From contig OY282370.1 of NCBI GenBank assembly GCA_958295745.1, forward strand, positions 2,764,548 through 2,828,547: a DNA stretch of 64,000 nucleotides, given 5' to 3'. The notes below the pieces were generated by a model. It saw nothing but the letters and a program-made list of their open reading frames with translations, made no database searches and had not been told where the DNA came from. Both the position numbers and the translations under genes were made by a program. Below are positions 33,142 to 43,300 of this stretch, in pieces. How positions within the stretch are numbered: the stretch's first letter is position 1; each line of letters begins with the position of its first letter. The stretch comes from an uncultured Acidimicrobiia bacterium. GTDB taxonomy: Bacteria; Actinomycetota; Acidimicrobiia; Spongiisociales; Spongiisociaceae.

Positions 33142-34545
33142 CTACATACCGAGCCGGTTGATCCCGTCCAGAGCGGCGGTCACATAGGATTCGGCCATCG
33201 TGGGATGGCTGATCACCGCATCCACGAAATAGTCGATCTTGCCCCTGTGCGCCATCACCGCCTGTCCTATGTGGACCATCTCGGCGGCGCCTTCCCCCAC
33301 GATATGCACCCCCAGCAGCTCCCGCGTATCTATGTTGAAGAGCAGCTTCAGGAACCCGGCGTCTACCCCCTTGACGATGCTGTTCACGTTCTCCTGGTAG
33401 TTGGCCTTGCCGACCTCATAGGGAATGCCGTCGTCGGTCAGCTCGGCCTCTGTCTTGCCGACCACCGCCAATTCGGGGATCGTCTTGATCATGTACGGCA
33501 TGAGATCCTGATAGTTGTCGATCGGAGTGTTGAACATGTGCCGGGCGGCCGAACGGCCCTGCATCCGTGAGACCGAGGCAAGGTCGGGGAACCCTATCAC
33601 CCCTCCCGCCGCATATATACCCTCCACATCGGTCTGGTAGTTCTCGTCTACGGCGAGGCGCCCCCGCCCGTCGGTTTCCAGGCCGGCCGCCTCCAGATTC
33701 AGCGCCGCCGTGGAGCCGGTGCGGCCCACACAATACAGAACCGCATCGGTCAGGATCTGCTTGTTGCTCTCCAGCACGACCCGCACCCGGTTCCCCCGCT
33801 CGTCGAGGAAGTACTCGATGTCGAACACAGCCTCGTTCAGGCGCAGGGTTACACCGTTCTGCCGCAGGTGATACGCAAGTACATCCGTGACTTCCTCGTC
33901 CATGAAAGGCAGCAAGCGGTTCTTGCGGTCTATGAGGGTTACCTTCACACCGAGCGCCGCGAAAGTGCCGCAGTATTCCAGACCCACCGCCCCGGCCCCG
34001 ACCACCACCAGCGTGCGGGGAAGCTCGTTGATGTCCATGACCTGGTAACCCACCAGGATCAGTTTTCCGTCGGCGTGGACGACCGGGGGATGGGTGGCGT
34101 CGGTCCCCACCGCTACGACTACCTTGTCGGCCGTTATCGTGCGGTTGACCCTGCCCTCGTCAGAAGCGAGATTGATGGTGTGGCGGTCGATGAAAGACCC
34201 CTCGGCCGCTGCGAACTCCACCCGGTTCCTGCTGAGCTGGCTGCGCAGGATATGGATGTGCTGCTGCGAAACGTATTGGTTCCTCACCAACAGGTCGCTC
34301 AAGGTGATGTTCTGTTTCACGGCGTAGGACCCGCCGTAGATCGCCCGCTCCCGGTAGCCGGTGAGGTGCATCACGGCTTCACGGAGGGTCTTGCTCACCC
34401 CTCCGGTGCTGACGTTCTCGCCGCCGACAGCCGGATATCTCTCGATTATGACGACATCCTTGCCCAGTTTCGCAGCCTGGATGGCGGCGCCCTGCCCCGC
34501 CGGCCCCGATCCGATGACTGCTAGGTCGTAGTCGTATCCGGCCAT
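33142..34545 (-). CDS. sthA: SthA-like soluble NAD(P)+ transhydrogenase (Si-specific), lacking redox cysteines
   Basis: This 467-residue two-dinucleotide-binding flavoprotein has the FAD site LAVIGSGPAGQGAAIQAAK, the NAD(P) site LVVVGAGAVGLEYCGTFAALG and a C-terminal dimerisation domain with GVHIVGEGAAEMVHIGQ and ISHPTMAESY. Soluble transhydrogenases move hydride between NADPH and NAD+. Where disulfide reductases have the CxxxxC active site, this protein reads GGENVSTGGVSKTLREA, with no cysteine and one residue fewer than the common TIPSKTLREA form. The function call rests on overall similarity; a related dehydrogenase is possible. ATG at 34545 with AAAGGAT upstream. Confidence 0.82.
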   Translation of the reverse strand: MAGYDYDLAVIGSGPAGQGAAIQAAKLGKDVVIIERYPAVGGENVSTGGVSKTLREAVMHLTGYRERAIYGGSYAVKQNITLSDLLVRNQYVSQQHIHILRSQLSRNRVEFAAAEGSFIDRHTINLASDEGRVNRTITADKVVVAVGTDATHPPVVHADGKLILVGYQVMDINELPRTLVVVGAGAVGLEYCGTFAALGVKVTLIDRKNRLLPFMDEEVTDVLAYHLRQNGVTLRLNEAVFDIEYFLDERGNRVRVVLESNKQILTDAVLYCVGRTGSTAALNLEAAGLETDGRGRLAVDENYQTDVEGIYAAGGVIGFPDLASVSRMQGRSAARHMFNTPIDNYQDLMPYMIKTIPELAVVGKTEAELTDDGIPYEVGKANYQENVNSIVKGVDAGFLKLLFNIDTRELLGVHIVGEGAAEMVHIGQAVMAHRGKIDYFVDAVISHPTMAESYVTAALDGINRLGM

Positions 34546-34864
34546 TGCCGATCCTTTCGTTCCTTGTACCGATGAGAATATCCAACACGGCGCCGGGGGG
34601 TGCGGCCGAATCCGCCGCAAAGATCCTCCGGGTTCACGCCGCCGCCCGCCGCGGCATCCCGCGGCCCGCCGAACCGGGCAACGACCCCGCCCGGCTCACC
34701 CCGCAGGCCGCCGACCCGTCCGCGCCGCGCCCGCTCCGAGCCGAGAGGCCCTCGGTTCCCGTGTAGTCACAGGGCGCAACATTACCGGATCAGGCGGTGT
34801 CGCTGCTGCCGCCATGCGGCGAACCGGCTCGTCCGGGGTCGCGGAGGCCCGTTCGAGTGGTTCG

Positions 34865-34892
34865 TTGGCGGGGCCTCTTGCTGTAGTACAGT
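34865..34892 (+). promoter_or_regulatory. Leaderless-type promoter of the nitroreductase gene
   Basis: TTGGCG (34865-34870), a 16-bp spacer and TACAGT (34887-34892) are followed after 6 bp by the ATG of the nitroreductase gene, leaving no room for a ribosome-binding site. That spacing is typical of leaderless mRNAs in Actinobacteria. The rest of the 353-bp gap (34546-34864) contains nothing I can identify. Confidence 0.5.
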
Positions 34893-34898
34893 TGCCTC

Positions 34899-35471
34899 AT
34901 GTCCGAAGCCGGGCCGAATATCAGCGCAGGCGCGGCACAGGCCGTGTTCGAGGCGATGCGCAAGCGCCGCATGCACCGCGTCTTCACGCCCGACCCGGTC
35001 GATGAGGATATCCTGGATCGGCTCGTCTATGCGGCCGGACGGGCTCAGACGGCTCGGCCGGGGATTCGCCATCTCGTTGTCGCCAACGACGAACGCCTCG
35101 TGCGGACCGTTCGACAGGCCTGCCCCGGCTTTGTGAACAACGCGCCGGCGGTGATCGTGATCTGCAGCGACCTGAAGCGCGCCGAGGAACAGCTCGGGCG
35201 GCGAAGCGCCGAGGACGTCACCCGCCTCGACGCCGGAGCGGCCGCCGGCTATCTCACGGTCGCCGCCCCGGTGCTCGGCATCGGCGTCTGCATAGTTACG
35301 AGCTGGACCGAGGAGGTCGTACGGGTGATATTCGACTTGCCGGAACACATCAGGCCCGAAGTGATGGTCGCGGTCGGTATACCGGCGGCGAACCCCCCGA
35401 AGGCCGTCAAGCGTTTCCTCCCGGTCGTCCACCGCAACGGCTACGGCCGGCCCTGGAAGGACTCCGCTTGA
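34899..35471 (+). CDS. Nitroreductase-family protein
   Basis: This 190-residue FMN-binding oxidoreductase of the nitroreductase fold has the N-terminal RRMHRVFTPDPVDEDILDRLVYAAGRAQTA, the middle LDAGAAAGYLTVAAPVLGIGVCIVTSW and the late VAVGIPAANPPKAVKR, in the usual order for short family members. The N-terminal R-R-x-x-R-x-F pattern corresponds to the FMN phosphate contacts. The stop overlaps the TTG start of the following small gene (TTGA). Substrate unknown. Confidence 0.82.
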   Translation: MSEAGPNISAGAAQAVFEAMRKRRMHRVFTPDPVDEDILDRLVYAAGRAQTARPGIRHLVVANDERLVRTVRQACPGFVNNAPAVIVICSDLKRAEEQLGRRSAEDVTRLDAGAAAGYLTVAAPVLGIGVCIVTSWTEEVVRVIFDLPEHIRPEVMVAVGIPAANPPKAVKRFLPVVHRNGYGRPWKDSA

Positions 35472-35779
35472 CCGACGCCAAGCCCGGCGACCGTCTCTTC
35501 GAGATCGCCCTCTATCTGGTCACGTGCGCCCCCCTCAGCGTCGAGGAACCGGTGATCTACGGCTCGTTTCGGCTGATCGAAGGCGCAAGCCGGCTGATCG
35601 ATGCGATGGCGGAAATGCCGGGGATCGAGCGGGACGACTTCCTGGAAAGACAGCGGGAGGCAATCGATCGCAACAAGTCGAAGATGGTCGGGGATACGGA
35701 ACGCTATCAGGCCTGGTTGACCGAGCTGGCGGTAGAGTTCGCTTCGGAGGCGGTGCGGCGGAATCGCGGCGGCGGCTGA
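35468..35779 (+). CDS. Small helical protein translationally coupled to the nitroreductase
   Basis: This 103-residue protein starts at TTG overlapping the stop of the nitroreductase gene by 4 bp. It is predicted mostly helical (FEIALYLVTCAPLSVEEPVIYGSFRLIEGASRLIDAM, then charged DFLERQREAIDRNKSKM). It resembles small uncharacterised actinobacterial proteins found beside nitroreductases (DUF6092-like, low certainty). A role with the nitroreductase is inferred from coupling only. Confidence 0.6.
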   Translation: MTDAKPGDRLFEIALYLVTCAPLSVEEPVIYGSFRLIEGASRLIDAMAEMPGIERDDFLERQREAIDRNKSKMVGDTERYQAWLTELAVEFASEAVRRNRGGG

Positions 35780-35839
35780 CGCGCTCCACCCGGCGGTTTC
35801 GGACACCTGATCCCGCCGGATCTGTAGGGCATCCTTCGA

Positions 35840-37354
35840 TCACGAGCCTTCATATAGGCGAACAGGGTCAATCAGCTCCACGTCGGAGCGGCGGCGGGCG
35901 GCGCCGGACAGTTCGGAGGTGAAGCCCTCCAGCGAGAACAGCAGGCGTTTGATTCCGGGCGCAGGGGACAGCCCTTTCCGCCCGTCCAGCAGCTCGGCGA
36001 TCCGGTCTAGCCGGGCTAGGTCGGAGGCGTTCAGTCGGCCGGCCTTGGCCTCGCCGACCGCCTGGATCACCGCCCTCCGCCGCCCTCCGCCGATTCTCGC
36101 CCCGGCGGTTTCCGGGGTCGGAGCGGCCACGTCCAGCTCGAAGGAGCGCCGGCGGTCCCGGTCGTTGATCTGCAGCCGCCCGGCCGGGCCGATCGGTCCG
36201 CCCAGGGTCTCGGGCGAGGCGCATCGGTTCACCCATCGGCGGCACACCGACTCGAAGTGGGGCCCGACCACCCCCGACCGGTAGGTGTCGACAGAGCGGG
36301 ACCACACTTCGCGGGCTCGGCGTTCCTCGAGCAGCGCCTTGTGGCGGCGGGTGATCAGATGCTGGAACCGCACGATCGGGTCCGCGATCCGATAGGCGGG
36401 ACGGCGGGCGGTCAGAAGGTCGTCTTCCCGCACCACGAACCCGGCTTCGGTCATCACCCTGAGATGGTGGGCGATGTCGCCCGACGCCCGGCCCACGGCG
36501 GCCGCGATCCGGCCCTGTGAGGTGTTCCCCTCGGCGATGGCCTGCAGCAGGGAGTAGTAGCGGGCCTCGACGGTGATCCGGGGGTCCTCCCGAAGCAGGT
36601 ATTCGTCCTCCCTGAACAGTGCGTGGGACGGATTCAGAACCGTGGCCGCCAGCCACCCGGCCAGGTCATCGGGGCGGGACGGAACCCCGGCCGCGGCGGT
36701 CAGGTCCTTGTATCCGGCCGCCCCGCCCACGATGGAATCCACGGCGAAGGCCGCCGCCGGGTCCTCGATGCCCCAGAACCTACGGGCCTGGCGGTAGTCG
36801 AACGAGGCCAAAGGCATGTCCAGCGCCGCCCGCCCCCGCATTGGCGAGGCGCCGCTGAGGAGGCCGGTCATCACCGACATGGCCGACCCGCACACGATGA
36901 CGGACACGGTGGAATGCCACCCCGACGACAGATCCCCGATGGAAGCCTCGTCCATGAGGGCCTGCACGGCCGAGTCCAGTTCGGCGCCTGCCCGATGCAG
37001 ATATGGATACTCGTCCAGCACCAGCACCTGCGGGCCGCCCCTGCGACTTCCCAGCATCGCCGCGGCGTATCCCAGAGCGGCGCTCCAGTCGTCGAATCGC
37101 AAGGGCGGCGAACCCTCCTGATGGCGGCTCAGGACGGCTGCGAACCGGTCGAGGGCCGAGCGGCGATCCTCCTGCAAGGCCAAGTGGTACACCCCGCCCG
37201 CGGACTCCACCAGTCGCCTCAGCAGGTGGCTCTTCCCGAAACGGCGGCGCCCGTACATGATTCCCAGCCGCAGTCGGGGGCCGGGGGCAGTAACGAAGCC
37301 GACCAGATCGGCCCACTCGATATCCCTGTCGTACAGGCTGGACGGTTTCTCCAT
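35840..37354 (-). CDS. AAA ATPase with DUF234-like C-terminal nuclease-fold domain
   Basis: This 504-residue archaeal-type ATPase has a Walker A-like GRRRFGKSHLLRRL (residues about 35-48), Walker B VLVLDEYPYLHRA, a winged-helix stretch (GRIAAAVGRASGDIAHHLRVMTEAGFV) and a C-terminal segment with ELDVAAPT and IQAVGEAKAG, reminiscent of the restriction-endonuclease-like DUF234 domain. This is the left border of the defence island and is divergent from the DUF1156 methyltransferase across an AT-rich 183-bp gap with several TATA-like boxes (37398-37445). Such ATPases are common in mobile and defence contexts; the exact role is unknown. Confidence 0.75.
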   Translation of the reverse strand: MEKPSSLYDRDIEWADLVGFVTAPGPRLRLGIMYGRRRFGKSHLLRRLVESAGGVYHLALQEDRRSALDRFAAVLSRHQEGSPPLRFDDWSAALGYAAAMLGSRRGGPQVLVLDEYPYLHRAGAELDSAVQALMDEASIGDLSSGWHSTVSVIVCGSAMSVMTGLLSGASPMRGRAALDMPLASFDYRQARRFWGIEDPAAAFAVDSIVGGAAGYKDLTAAAGVPSRPDDLAGWLAATVLNPSHALFREDEYLLREDPRITVEARYYSLLQAIAEGNTSQGRIAAAVGRASGDIAHHLRVMTEAGFVVREDDLLTARRPAYRIADPIVRFQHLITRRHKALLEERRAREVWSRSVDTYRSGVVGPHFESVCRRWVNRCASPETLGGPIGPAGRLQINDRDRRRSFELDVAAPTPETAGARIGGGRRRAVIQAVGEAKAGRLNASDLARLDRIAELLDGRKGLSPAPGIKRLLFSLEGFTSELSGAARRRSDVELIDPVRLYEGS

Positions 37355-37537
37355 AGCCTTGCACCCCTGTTCTCTGAAGGTCCCTCGCGTTCAGGATATT
37401 AGTATAACTCCATTTATGCGAAATAGATTTCAGTAAATTGTGCAGTGGGGATGCGGATTTGTGTCACAGGGGTGCGGTACGATCACGGCTGTGAACCGAA
37501 CGATGGTGAAAACGACAGGTGGAATGACGGTGAGCCG

Positions 37538-40300
37538 ATGAGCTACAAGAAGAAGCTGATCGAGGTGGCCCTGCCTTTGCAGGTGATCAGCGAGGCGGGG
37601 GCGCGGGAGAAGACGGGCGGTCGGTTGGGCCATCCGTGGGAGTTGCACCTGTGGTGGGCGCGCCGGCCGTTGACGGCGGCGCGGGCGGTGCTCTGGTCGT
37701 CGTTGGTGGACGATCCGTCGTCCCATCCTGATCGATTCCCTTCCGGTGAGGATCAGGCATTGGAGCGCAAGCGACTGTTCGGGATACTGGAGCGGCTGAT
37801 GACCTGGAAGAACTCCAACGACCCAGAGGTACTGGCCGAGGCCCGGGCCGAGATTGAGGGATCCTGCCCGGATGGGTTGCCCAACGTGCTGGATCCGTTC
37901 TGCGGGGGCGGTGCGATCCCCTTGGAGGCGCAGAGGCTCGGGTTGCCCTCGTTCGGGGGTGACCTCAACCCGGTGGCGGTGTTGGTATCCAAGGCGATGG
38001 TAGAGATCCCGCCCCGCTTCGCCGGGTTGCCGCCGGTAAACCCCGACGCTCGTGCCGAATCGGGTCTGAAGCCGTGGCAAAGGGCGCAGGGGTTGGCCGA
38101 GGACGTCGGTTTCTATGGTCGATGGATGCGGGAGCGGGCCTTCGAGCGGATCGGCCATCTCTACCCAAAGGTCTCCCTGCCTTCCGAACAGGGCGGCGGC
38201 GAGACGACGGTGATCGCCTGGATTTGGGCCCGCACCGTCCGATCTCCGGATCCGTCCTGGGGTGAACATGTGCCGTTGGTCCATTCCTGGGTGCTCCGTA
38301 GAGCGAGAGGAAACAAACCGGTGGTGTGGGTGGAGCCGGTGGTGGACCGCTCCACCCGGACGGTGAGCTACCGGATACGGGAAGGCGGTGATCCTCCGAA
38401 GGGGACGGTGGAACGGCGAGGTGGAACCTGCCTGGCTACCGGAACCCCGATCAGGTTCGACTACATCCGAGAGCAAGGTTACCGCGGGTTGCTAGACAGA
38501 CAACAGATCGCGGTGGTGGCCGAAGGGAACCGGGGCCGGAACTATTTGGCTTCCGTTCCGCAACCTCAGACACCCGATCCGCAATGGTCGCCTCGAATAC
38601 CACTCCCCGAGCGAACCTTGGGCTTCCGCGTCCAGCGCTATGGGATGGTCGAATGGGCAGACTTGTTCACCGACCGCCAGCTCGTAGCCCTGTCCACGTT
38701 CTCAGAACTGTTGGGGGAGGTGCGTCCGGTGGCGGAGGAACACGCCCGTCAGGCGGGGCTGGCCGATGACGGGATGCGCCTGCGAGACGGTGGTTCGGGG
38801 GCGGCGGCGTATACGGATGCGGTGCTCACCTACCTGGCGTTCGTGATTGATCGTTGCGCCGACAAGTGGGCCCGCTTGGTTCCTTGGCAACCAGGCGGCG
38901 AAAAGTTAGGGCAGGTGTTCAGCCGGCAGGCTATTCCGATGGTATGGGATTATGCCGAAGCCAACCCCTTCTCGTCTTCTACGGCAAATTGGGGGGGAAT
39001 ATTGAACCGGGTGTGTAAAGCAATAGCAGGGTTGCCTGTCACAAGAGACGGGATAGTGCTGCAACGAGATGCGAAGGCGCGGCTGGGTGAGATTTCAGCA
39101 CCGGTGGTCTGTACCGATCCGCCCTACTACGACAACGTGCCCTATTCGGATATCTCCGATTTCTTCTACGTTTGGCTACGCCATAACCTGTCCGAGATAT
39201 GGCCCGAAGAGACCGCTACACTTCTTTCTCCCAAGGCCGAAGAGCTGGTAGCAAATCCGCATCGGGCCGGGTCGAAACAGGCCGCCAAGCAGCATTTCGA
39301 GGAGGGGATGGCTACAGTTCTCGACCGGATAGCTGCCGTTCAGCATCCCGACTATCCGGCCACCATCTTCTACGCCTTCAAACAACAGAAAACCACACGA
39401 GGGGAAACGGTTTCCACCGGCTGGGAGACCTTCCTCCAAGGTTTGGTAGACGCCGGTCTGCAGGTAACAGCCACATGGCCAATCCGCACCGAGAAGAAGA
39501 GCAGGATACGTGCTATCCGTGCGTCTGCGTTGGCTTCTTCGGTGGTGATCGCCTGCCGCCCCCGCCCCCCGGACGCTCCTACTGCCACCCTTCAGGAGTT
39601 CCGCAACGCCCTTCATACCGAGCTTTCCAAGTCAGTACGCCTCTTGCAGGATCAGGCCATCGCTCCGGTGGACATGGCCCAGTCCGCCATCGGCCCGGGT
39701 ATGGAGGTGTTCTCCCGTTACGCCAGGGTGCTGAGGGCCGACGGCACCGAGTTGAGGGTTCGCGACGCCCTAGTTCGCATCAACGAGACCCTGAGGGAGG
39801 TGCTGTCGGAGGAGGAGGCCGAGTTCGATGCCGACACCCGCTGGGCGCTCACCTGGTACGAGCAGTTCGGCCACGAACCGGGGCCCTTCGGGGATGCGGA
39901 GACCCTGTCGAAGGCCAAGAACACCTCGGTGGACGGAGCGGTGAAGGCCGGGATCGCCGTGTCGCAGGCGGGGAAGGTCTGGCTGCGGCATTGGGAGGTG
40001 TTCGACCTCGACTGGATACCCGCCCACGACGACCGGCTCACCGATTGGGAGGTGGCCCAGTACCTGATGGTGCGGCTCGAACATTCCGAGAGCACCGCAG
40101 CCGATCTGCTGCGGCAGGTGAGCGGTGACATGGCCGACCGGGCCCGTCGGCTGGTCTACCTGCTCTACCAGGCTGCCGACCGCCGCGGCCGCACCTCCGA
40201 CGCGGTGGCATACAACGGGCTGGTCCGGGCCTGGTTCGACATCGCCCGCCAAGCCGCCGCCGACCACCGCGGTACGGCTATGACCCTGGAAGGAACGTAG
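37538..40300 (+). CDS. DUF1156-domain DNA methyltransferase (COG1743-like, defence-associated)
   Basis: This 920-residue adenine-type DNA methyltransferase begins with the DUF1156 start (SYKKKLIEVALPLQVISEAG and HPWELHLWWARRPLTAARAV). Motif I is NVLDPFCGGGAIPLEAQRLG near residue 117 and the catalytic motif IV is DPPYYDNVPYSD near residue 526. DUF1156 methyltransferases are found with DUF499 ATPases in predicted anti-phage loci, and a DUF499 gene follows after 3 bp here. Start ATG 37538 is chosen to match the family N-terminus; an upstream in-frame extension to 37445 is possible. The modification target is unknown. Confidence 0.88.
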   Translation: MSYKKKLIEVALPLQVISEAGAREKTGGRLGHPWELHLWWARRPLTAARAVLWSSLVDDPSSHPDRFPSGEDQALERKRLFGILERLMTWKNSNDPEVLAEARAEIEGSCPDGLPNVLDPFCGGGAIPLEAQRLGLPSFGGDLNPVAVLVSKAMVEIPPRFAGLPPVNPDARAESGLKPWQRAQGLAEDVGFYGRWMRERAFERIGHLYPKVSLPSEQGGGETTVIAWIWARTVRSPDPSWGEHVPLVHSWVLRRARGNKPVVWVEPVVDRSTRTVSYRIREGGDPPKGTVERRGGTCLATGTPIRFDYIREQGYRGLLDRQQIAVVAEGNRGRNYLASVPQPQTPDPQWSPRIPLPERTLGFRVQRYGMVEWADLFTDRQLVALSTFSELLGEVRPVAEEHARQAGLADDGMRLRDGGSGAAAYTDAVLTYLAFVIDRCADKWARLVPWQPGGEKLGQVFSRQAIPMVWDYAEANPFSSSTANWGGILNRVCKAIAGLPVTRDGIVLQRDAKARLGEISAPVVCTDPPYYDNVPYSDISDFFYVWLRHNLSEIWPEETATLLSPKAEELVANPHRAGSKQAAKQHFEEGMATVLDRIAAVQHPDYPATIFYAFKQQKTTRGETVSTGWETFLQGLVDAGLQVTATWPIRTEKKSRIRAIRASALASSVVIACRPRPPDAPTATLQEFRNALHTELSKSVRLLQDQAIAPVDMAQSAIGPGMEVFSRYARVLRADGTELRVRDALVRINETLREVLSEEEAEFDADTRWALTWYEQFGHEPGPFGDAETLSKAKNTSVDGAVKAGIAVSQAGKVWLRHWEVFDLDWIPAHDDRLTDWEVAQYLMVRLEHSESTAADLLRQVSGDMADRARRLVYLLYQAADRRGRTSDAVAYNGLVRAWFDIARQAAADHRGTAMTLEGT

Positions 40301-40303
40301 ACG

Positions 40304-43300
40304 ATGGCCATCACCAACCATGAAAGGGTAGGCAAGGCGTTGACGCTGGTGCGCGACGCCATCCGCCCCCCGGTGGAGCGGGCTTGGCGCACCCAATACG
40401 GGAACCGCTGGCTTCAGAGGGTGGAGCAGAGGATTCGCGGACGGGACGTTATTGCCAATCCCGACGACTTGTCCTTCCTGCTCAGGGGGATGGACGTCAC
40501 CTGGGAACAGTTCTTCCGTGATACTCAATCCCGGTCGACCCGCAGCTATCTACACCTCCTGTGGGATGCCCGCAACAAGTGGGCCCACAACGAGCGGTTC
40601 AGCTCGGAGGAGACCTTCCGTATCCTCGATCACTGCGAGATGATGCTCCAAGCCTTTCGGGCTGCCGATGCGGCGGGGGAAGTGGGTGAGCTGAAGCGGA
40701 GCCTGCAGCGCCAGGTCTATACCGAGGAGCGCCGGACGGCCGAGCGCCGGGCGGCGGCCGGGGCCGCCAAGGGCGAGCCGCTGGCCGGTCTGAAACCGTG
40801 GCGGGAAGTGGTCGTCCCCCACGCCGACGTGCGGGAGGGCCGCTTCGCCCAAGCCGAGTTCGCCGCCGACCTCCGCCAAGTAGTAAGAGGTGAGGCGGCC
40901 GAAGAGTACGGGGACCCGAGGAGCTTCTTCGAGCGCACCTTCATCACCGACGGCCTGCGCGACCTGATTCGCACCGCCGCCATGCGCCTGTCCGGGGAGG
41001 GCGGCGATCCGGTGGTGGAGATGCAGACCGGGTTCGGGGGCGGCAAGACCCACGGCCTCATCGCCCTGTACCACCTCGCTTCGGGCGCGTCCGGGCTCCC
41101 GGGCGTGGACGAGGCCCTGGCCGAAGACGATCTGTCCGTACCCGAAGGGGTGCGGCGGGCGGTGTTCACCGGGCAATGGGCCCGCCCCGCCTCGCCCAGG
41201 CGTGTGAACGGCCTCGAGATCAACACCATATGGGGCGACATCGCCTACCAGCTGGGCGGGGTCGAGGGGTACCGGCTGGTGGAGGACGACGACCGCAGCG
41301 CCGCCAACCCGGGTGACAAGCTGGTGGAGCTGTTCCGGCGTTACGGCCCGGTGATGATCCTGATCGACGAGTGGGTCGCCTATGCCCGCGAGCTGCCGAT
41401 GAGCAGCGAAGAGAAACGCCTCCCGGCCGGGGACTTCGACACCCAGTTCACCTTCGCCCAGGCACTGACCGAGGCGGCCGCCGCGGCCGGCAACGCCCTG
41501 CTGGTGGTTGCGGTCCCCGACTCCGGCGGCCCCGACGACGACAGCCTGGAAGTGGGGGGCGAGAAGGGCAGGACGGCGCTCGTCCGGCTCCGCAACGTGC
41601 TGGAGCGCTTGGCCGCGCAGTGGCGGCCCGCCTCGTCGGAGGAGTCATTCGAGATCGTCCGCCGCCGCCTGTTCGAGCCCGTTGATCAGAAGACGGCGCC
41701 TCACAGGGACGCGGTGGTGAAGGCCTACCACAAGCTCTACCGGGACAACGCCGGCGAGTTCCCGTCGGAGACCAGGGAGGGCGACTACCTGCGGCGCATG
41801 GAGGCCGCCTACCCGATCCATCCCGAGCTGTTCGACCGGCTCTACCAGGACTGGTCGACCCTGGAGCGGTTCCAGCGCACCCGCGGGGTGCTGCGTCTGA
41901 TGGCGAAGGTCATCTCGGAGCTGTGGGATCGGGACGACTCCTCCCTGATGATCATGCCCGGGTTCGTTCCCATGGACTCGGCGCAGGTGGTGCCGGAGCT
42001 GACCAGATACCTGGCCGACCGGTGGAAGCCGATCATCGATGCCGACGTGGACGGCCCCGGGTCGCTTCCCCAACGCTCCGACCGGGAGCGGCCCAACCTG
42101 GGCAGGTACGGGGCCTGCCGAAGGGCGGCCCGCACCGTCTATCTGGGGTCGGCGCCCCTTCCCGCCGAGCGGCGCGGCATCGACCGGACCCGCATCGTGT
42201 TGGGCTGCGTCCAGCCGGGAGAGCAGCCGGGGGTGTTCCACGACGCCCTGCGGCCCTTGGCAGAGGAGGCCACCTACCTGTACAACCGCCAGGCCCGGTA
42301 CTGGTACGACACCAAGCCGTCGCTGACGCGGATCGCGTCCGACCGTGCCGTCTCCCACTTCCACGACGCGGACGCCGACCTCGAGATACTCAGGCTCATC
42401 CAGAAACAGCGTTCCAGGGAGCCGCTGGGCGGCGTCCACGTGTTCCCAGACGGTCCCGGCGACATCCCCGACGAGGACGACTCCGTCCGGCTGGTGATCC
42501 TCTCCCCGAAGGACCGCCACGAGCGGGGGGAGGGTTCCCCGGCTTTCGAGATGGCCCGGCGCATCCTCGACCAGCGCCTTGGTGGGCCTCGGATCAACCG
42601 CAACATGCTGGTGTTCCTCGCCGCCGACGAGGGCCGGGTGTCCGATCTGCGCCAGGCGATGCGCACCCGTATGGCCTGGCAGTCCATCCTCGACGATCGG
42701 GGTGAGCACGACCTGAACCTGACCCCCGCCGACGTCAACCAGGCCCAGACCAGGTTGGACGAAGCCGCCCGGACCGTAGGATTGCGGATAGGGGAGACCT
42801 TCTGCCAGATTCTCTACCCGATCCAGCAGCCGGGCGAGTCGGACATCCATTGGACGGCGGTGCGGGTGACCGGCGAGGGCGGCCTGGCCGAGCGGGTGGT
42901 GCGGAAGCTGGAGTCGTCCGAGCATCTGATCCCCAGGTACTCGGGTATCCGGGTGAGGGGCGACCTCGATCGGGTGCCCCTGTGGGACGGGGACCGCATC
43001 GGCATCACCGACCTGTGGTCCTACTACTGCAAGTATCTGTACATGCCCCGCTTGGCCGGGTTCGGGGTGCTGAGCGCCGCGATATCCGACGGCGCGGCGA
43101 GCATGAACTGGCAGAACGACACCTTCGCCTACGCCGAGGGCTACAACGATGAGGAGGACCGTTACCTGGGCCTGAAGGCCAACGAGCAGGCGGTGGTGAC
43201 CTTTAGCCGCGATGCGCTGCTGGTCCACCCGGAGCGGGCCGCCGTCCAGCTCCACACCGAGTCGCAAGCCGCTGCCGTGGAAAGGGATATCACAGGTGAT

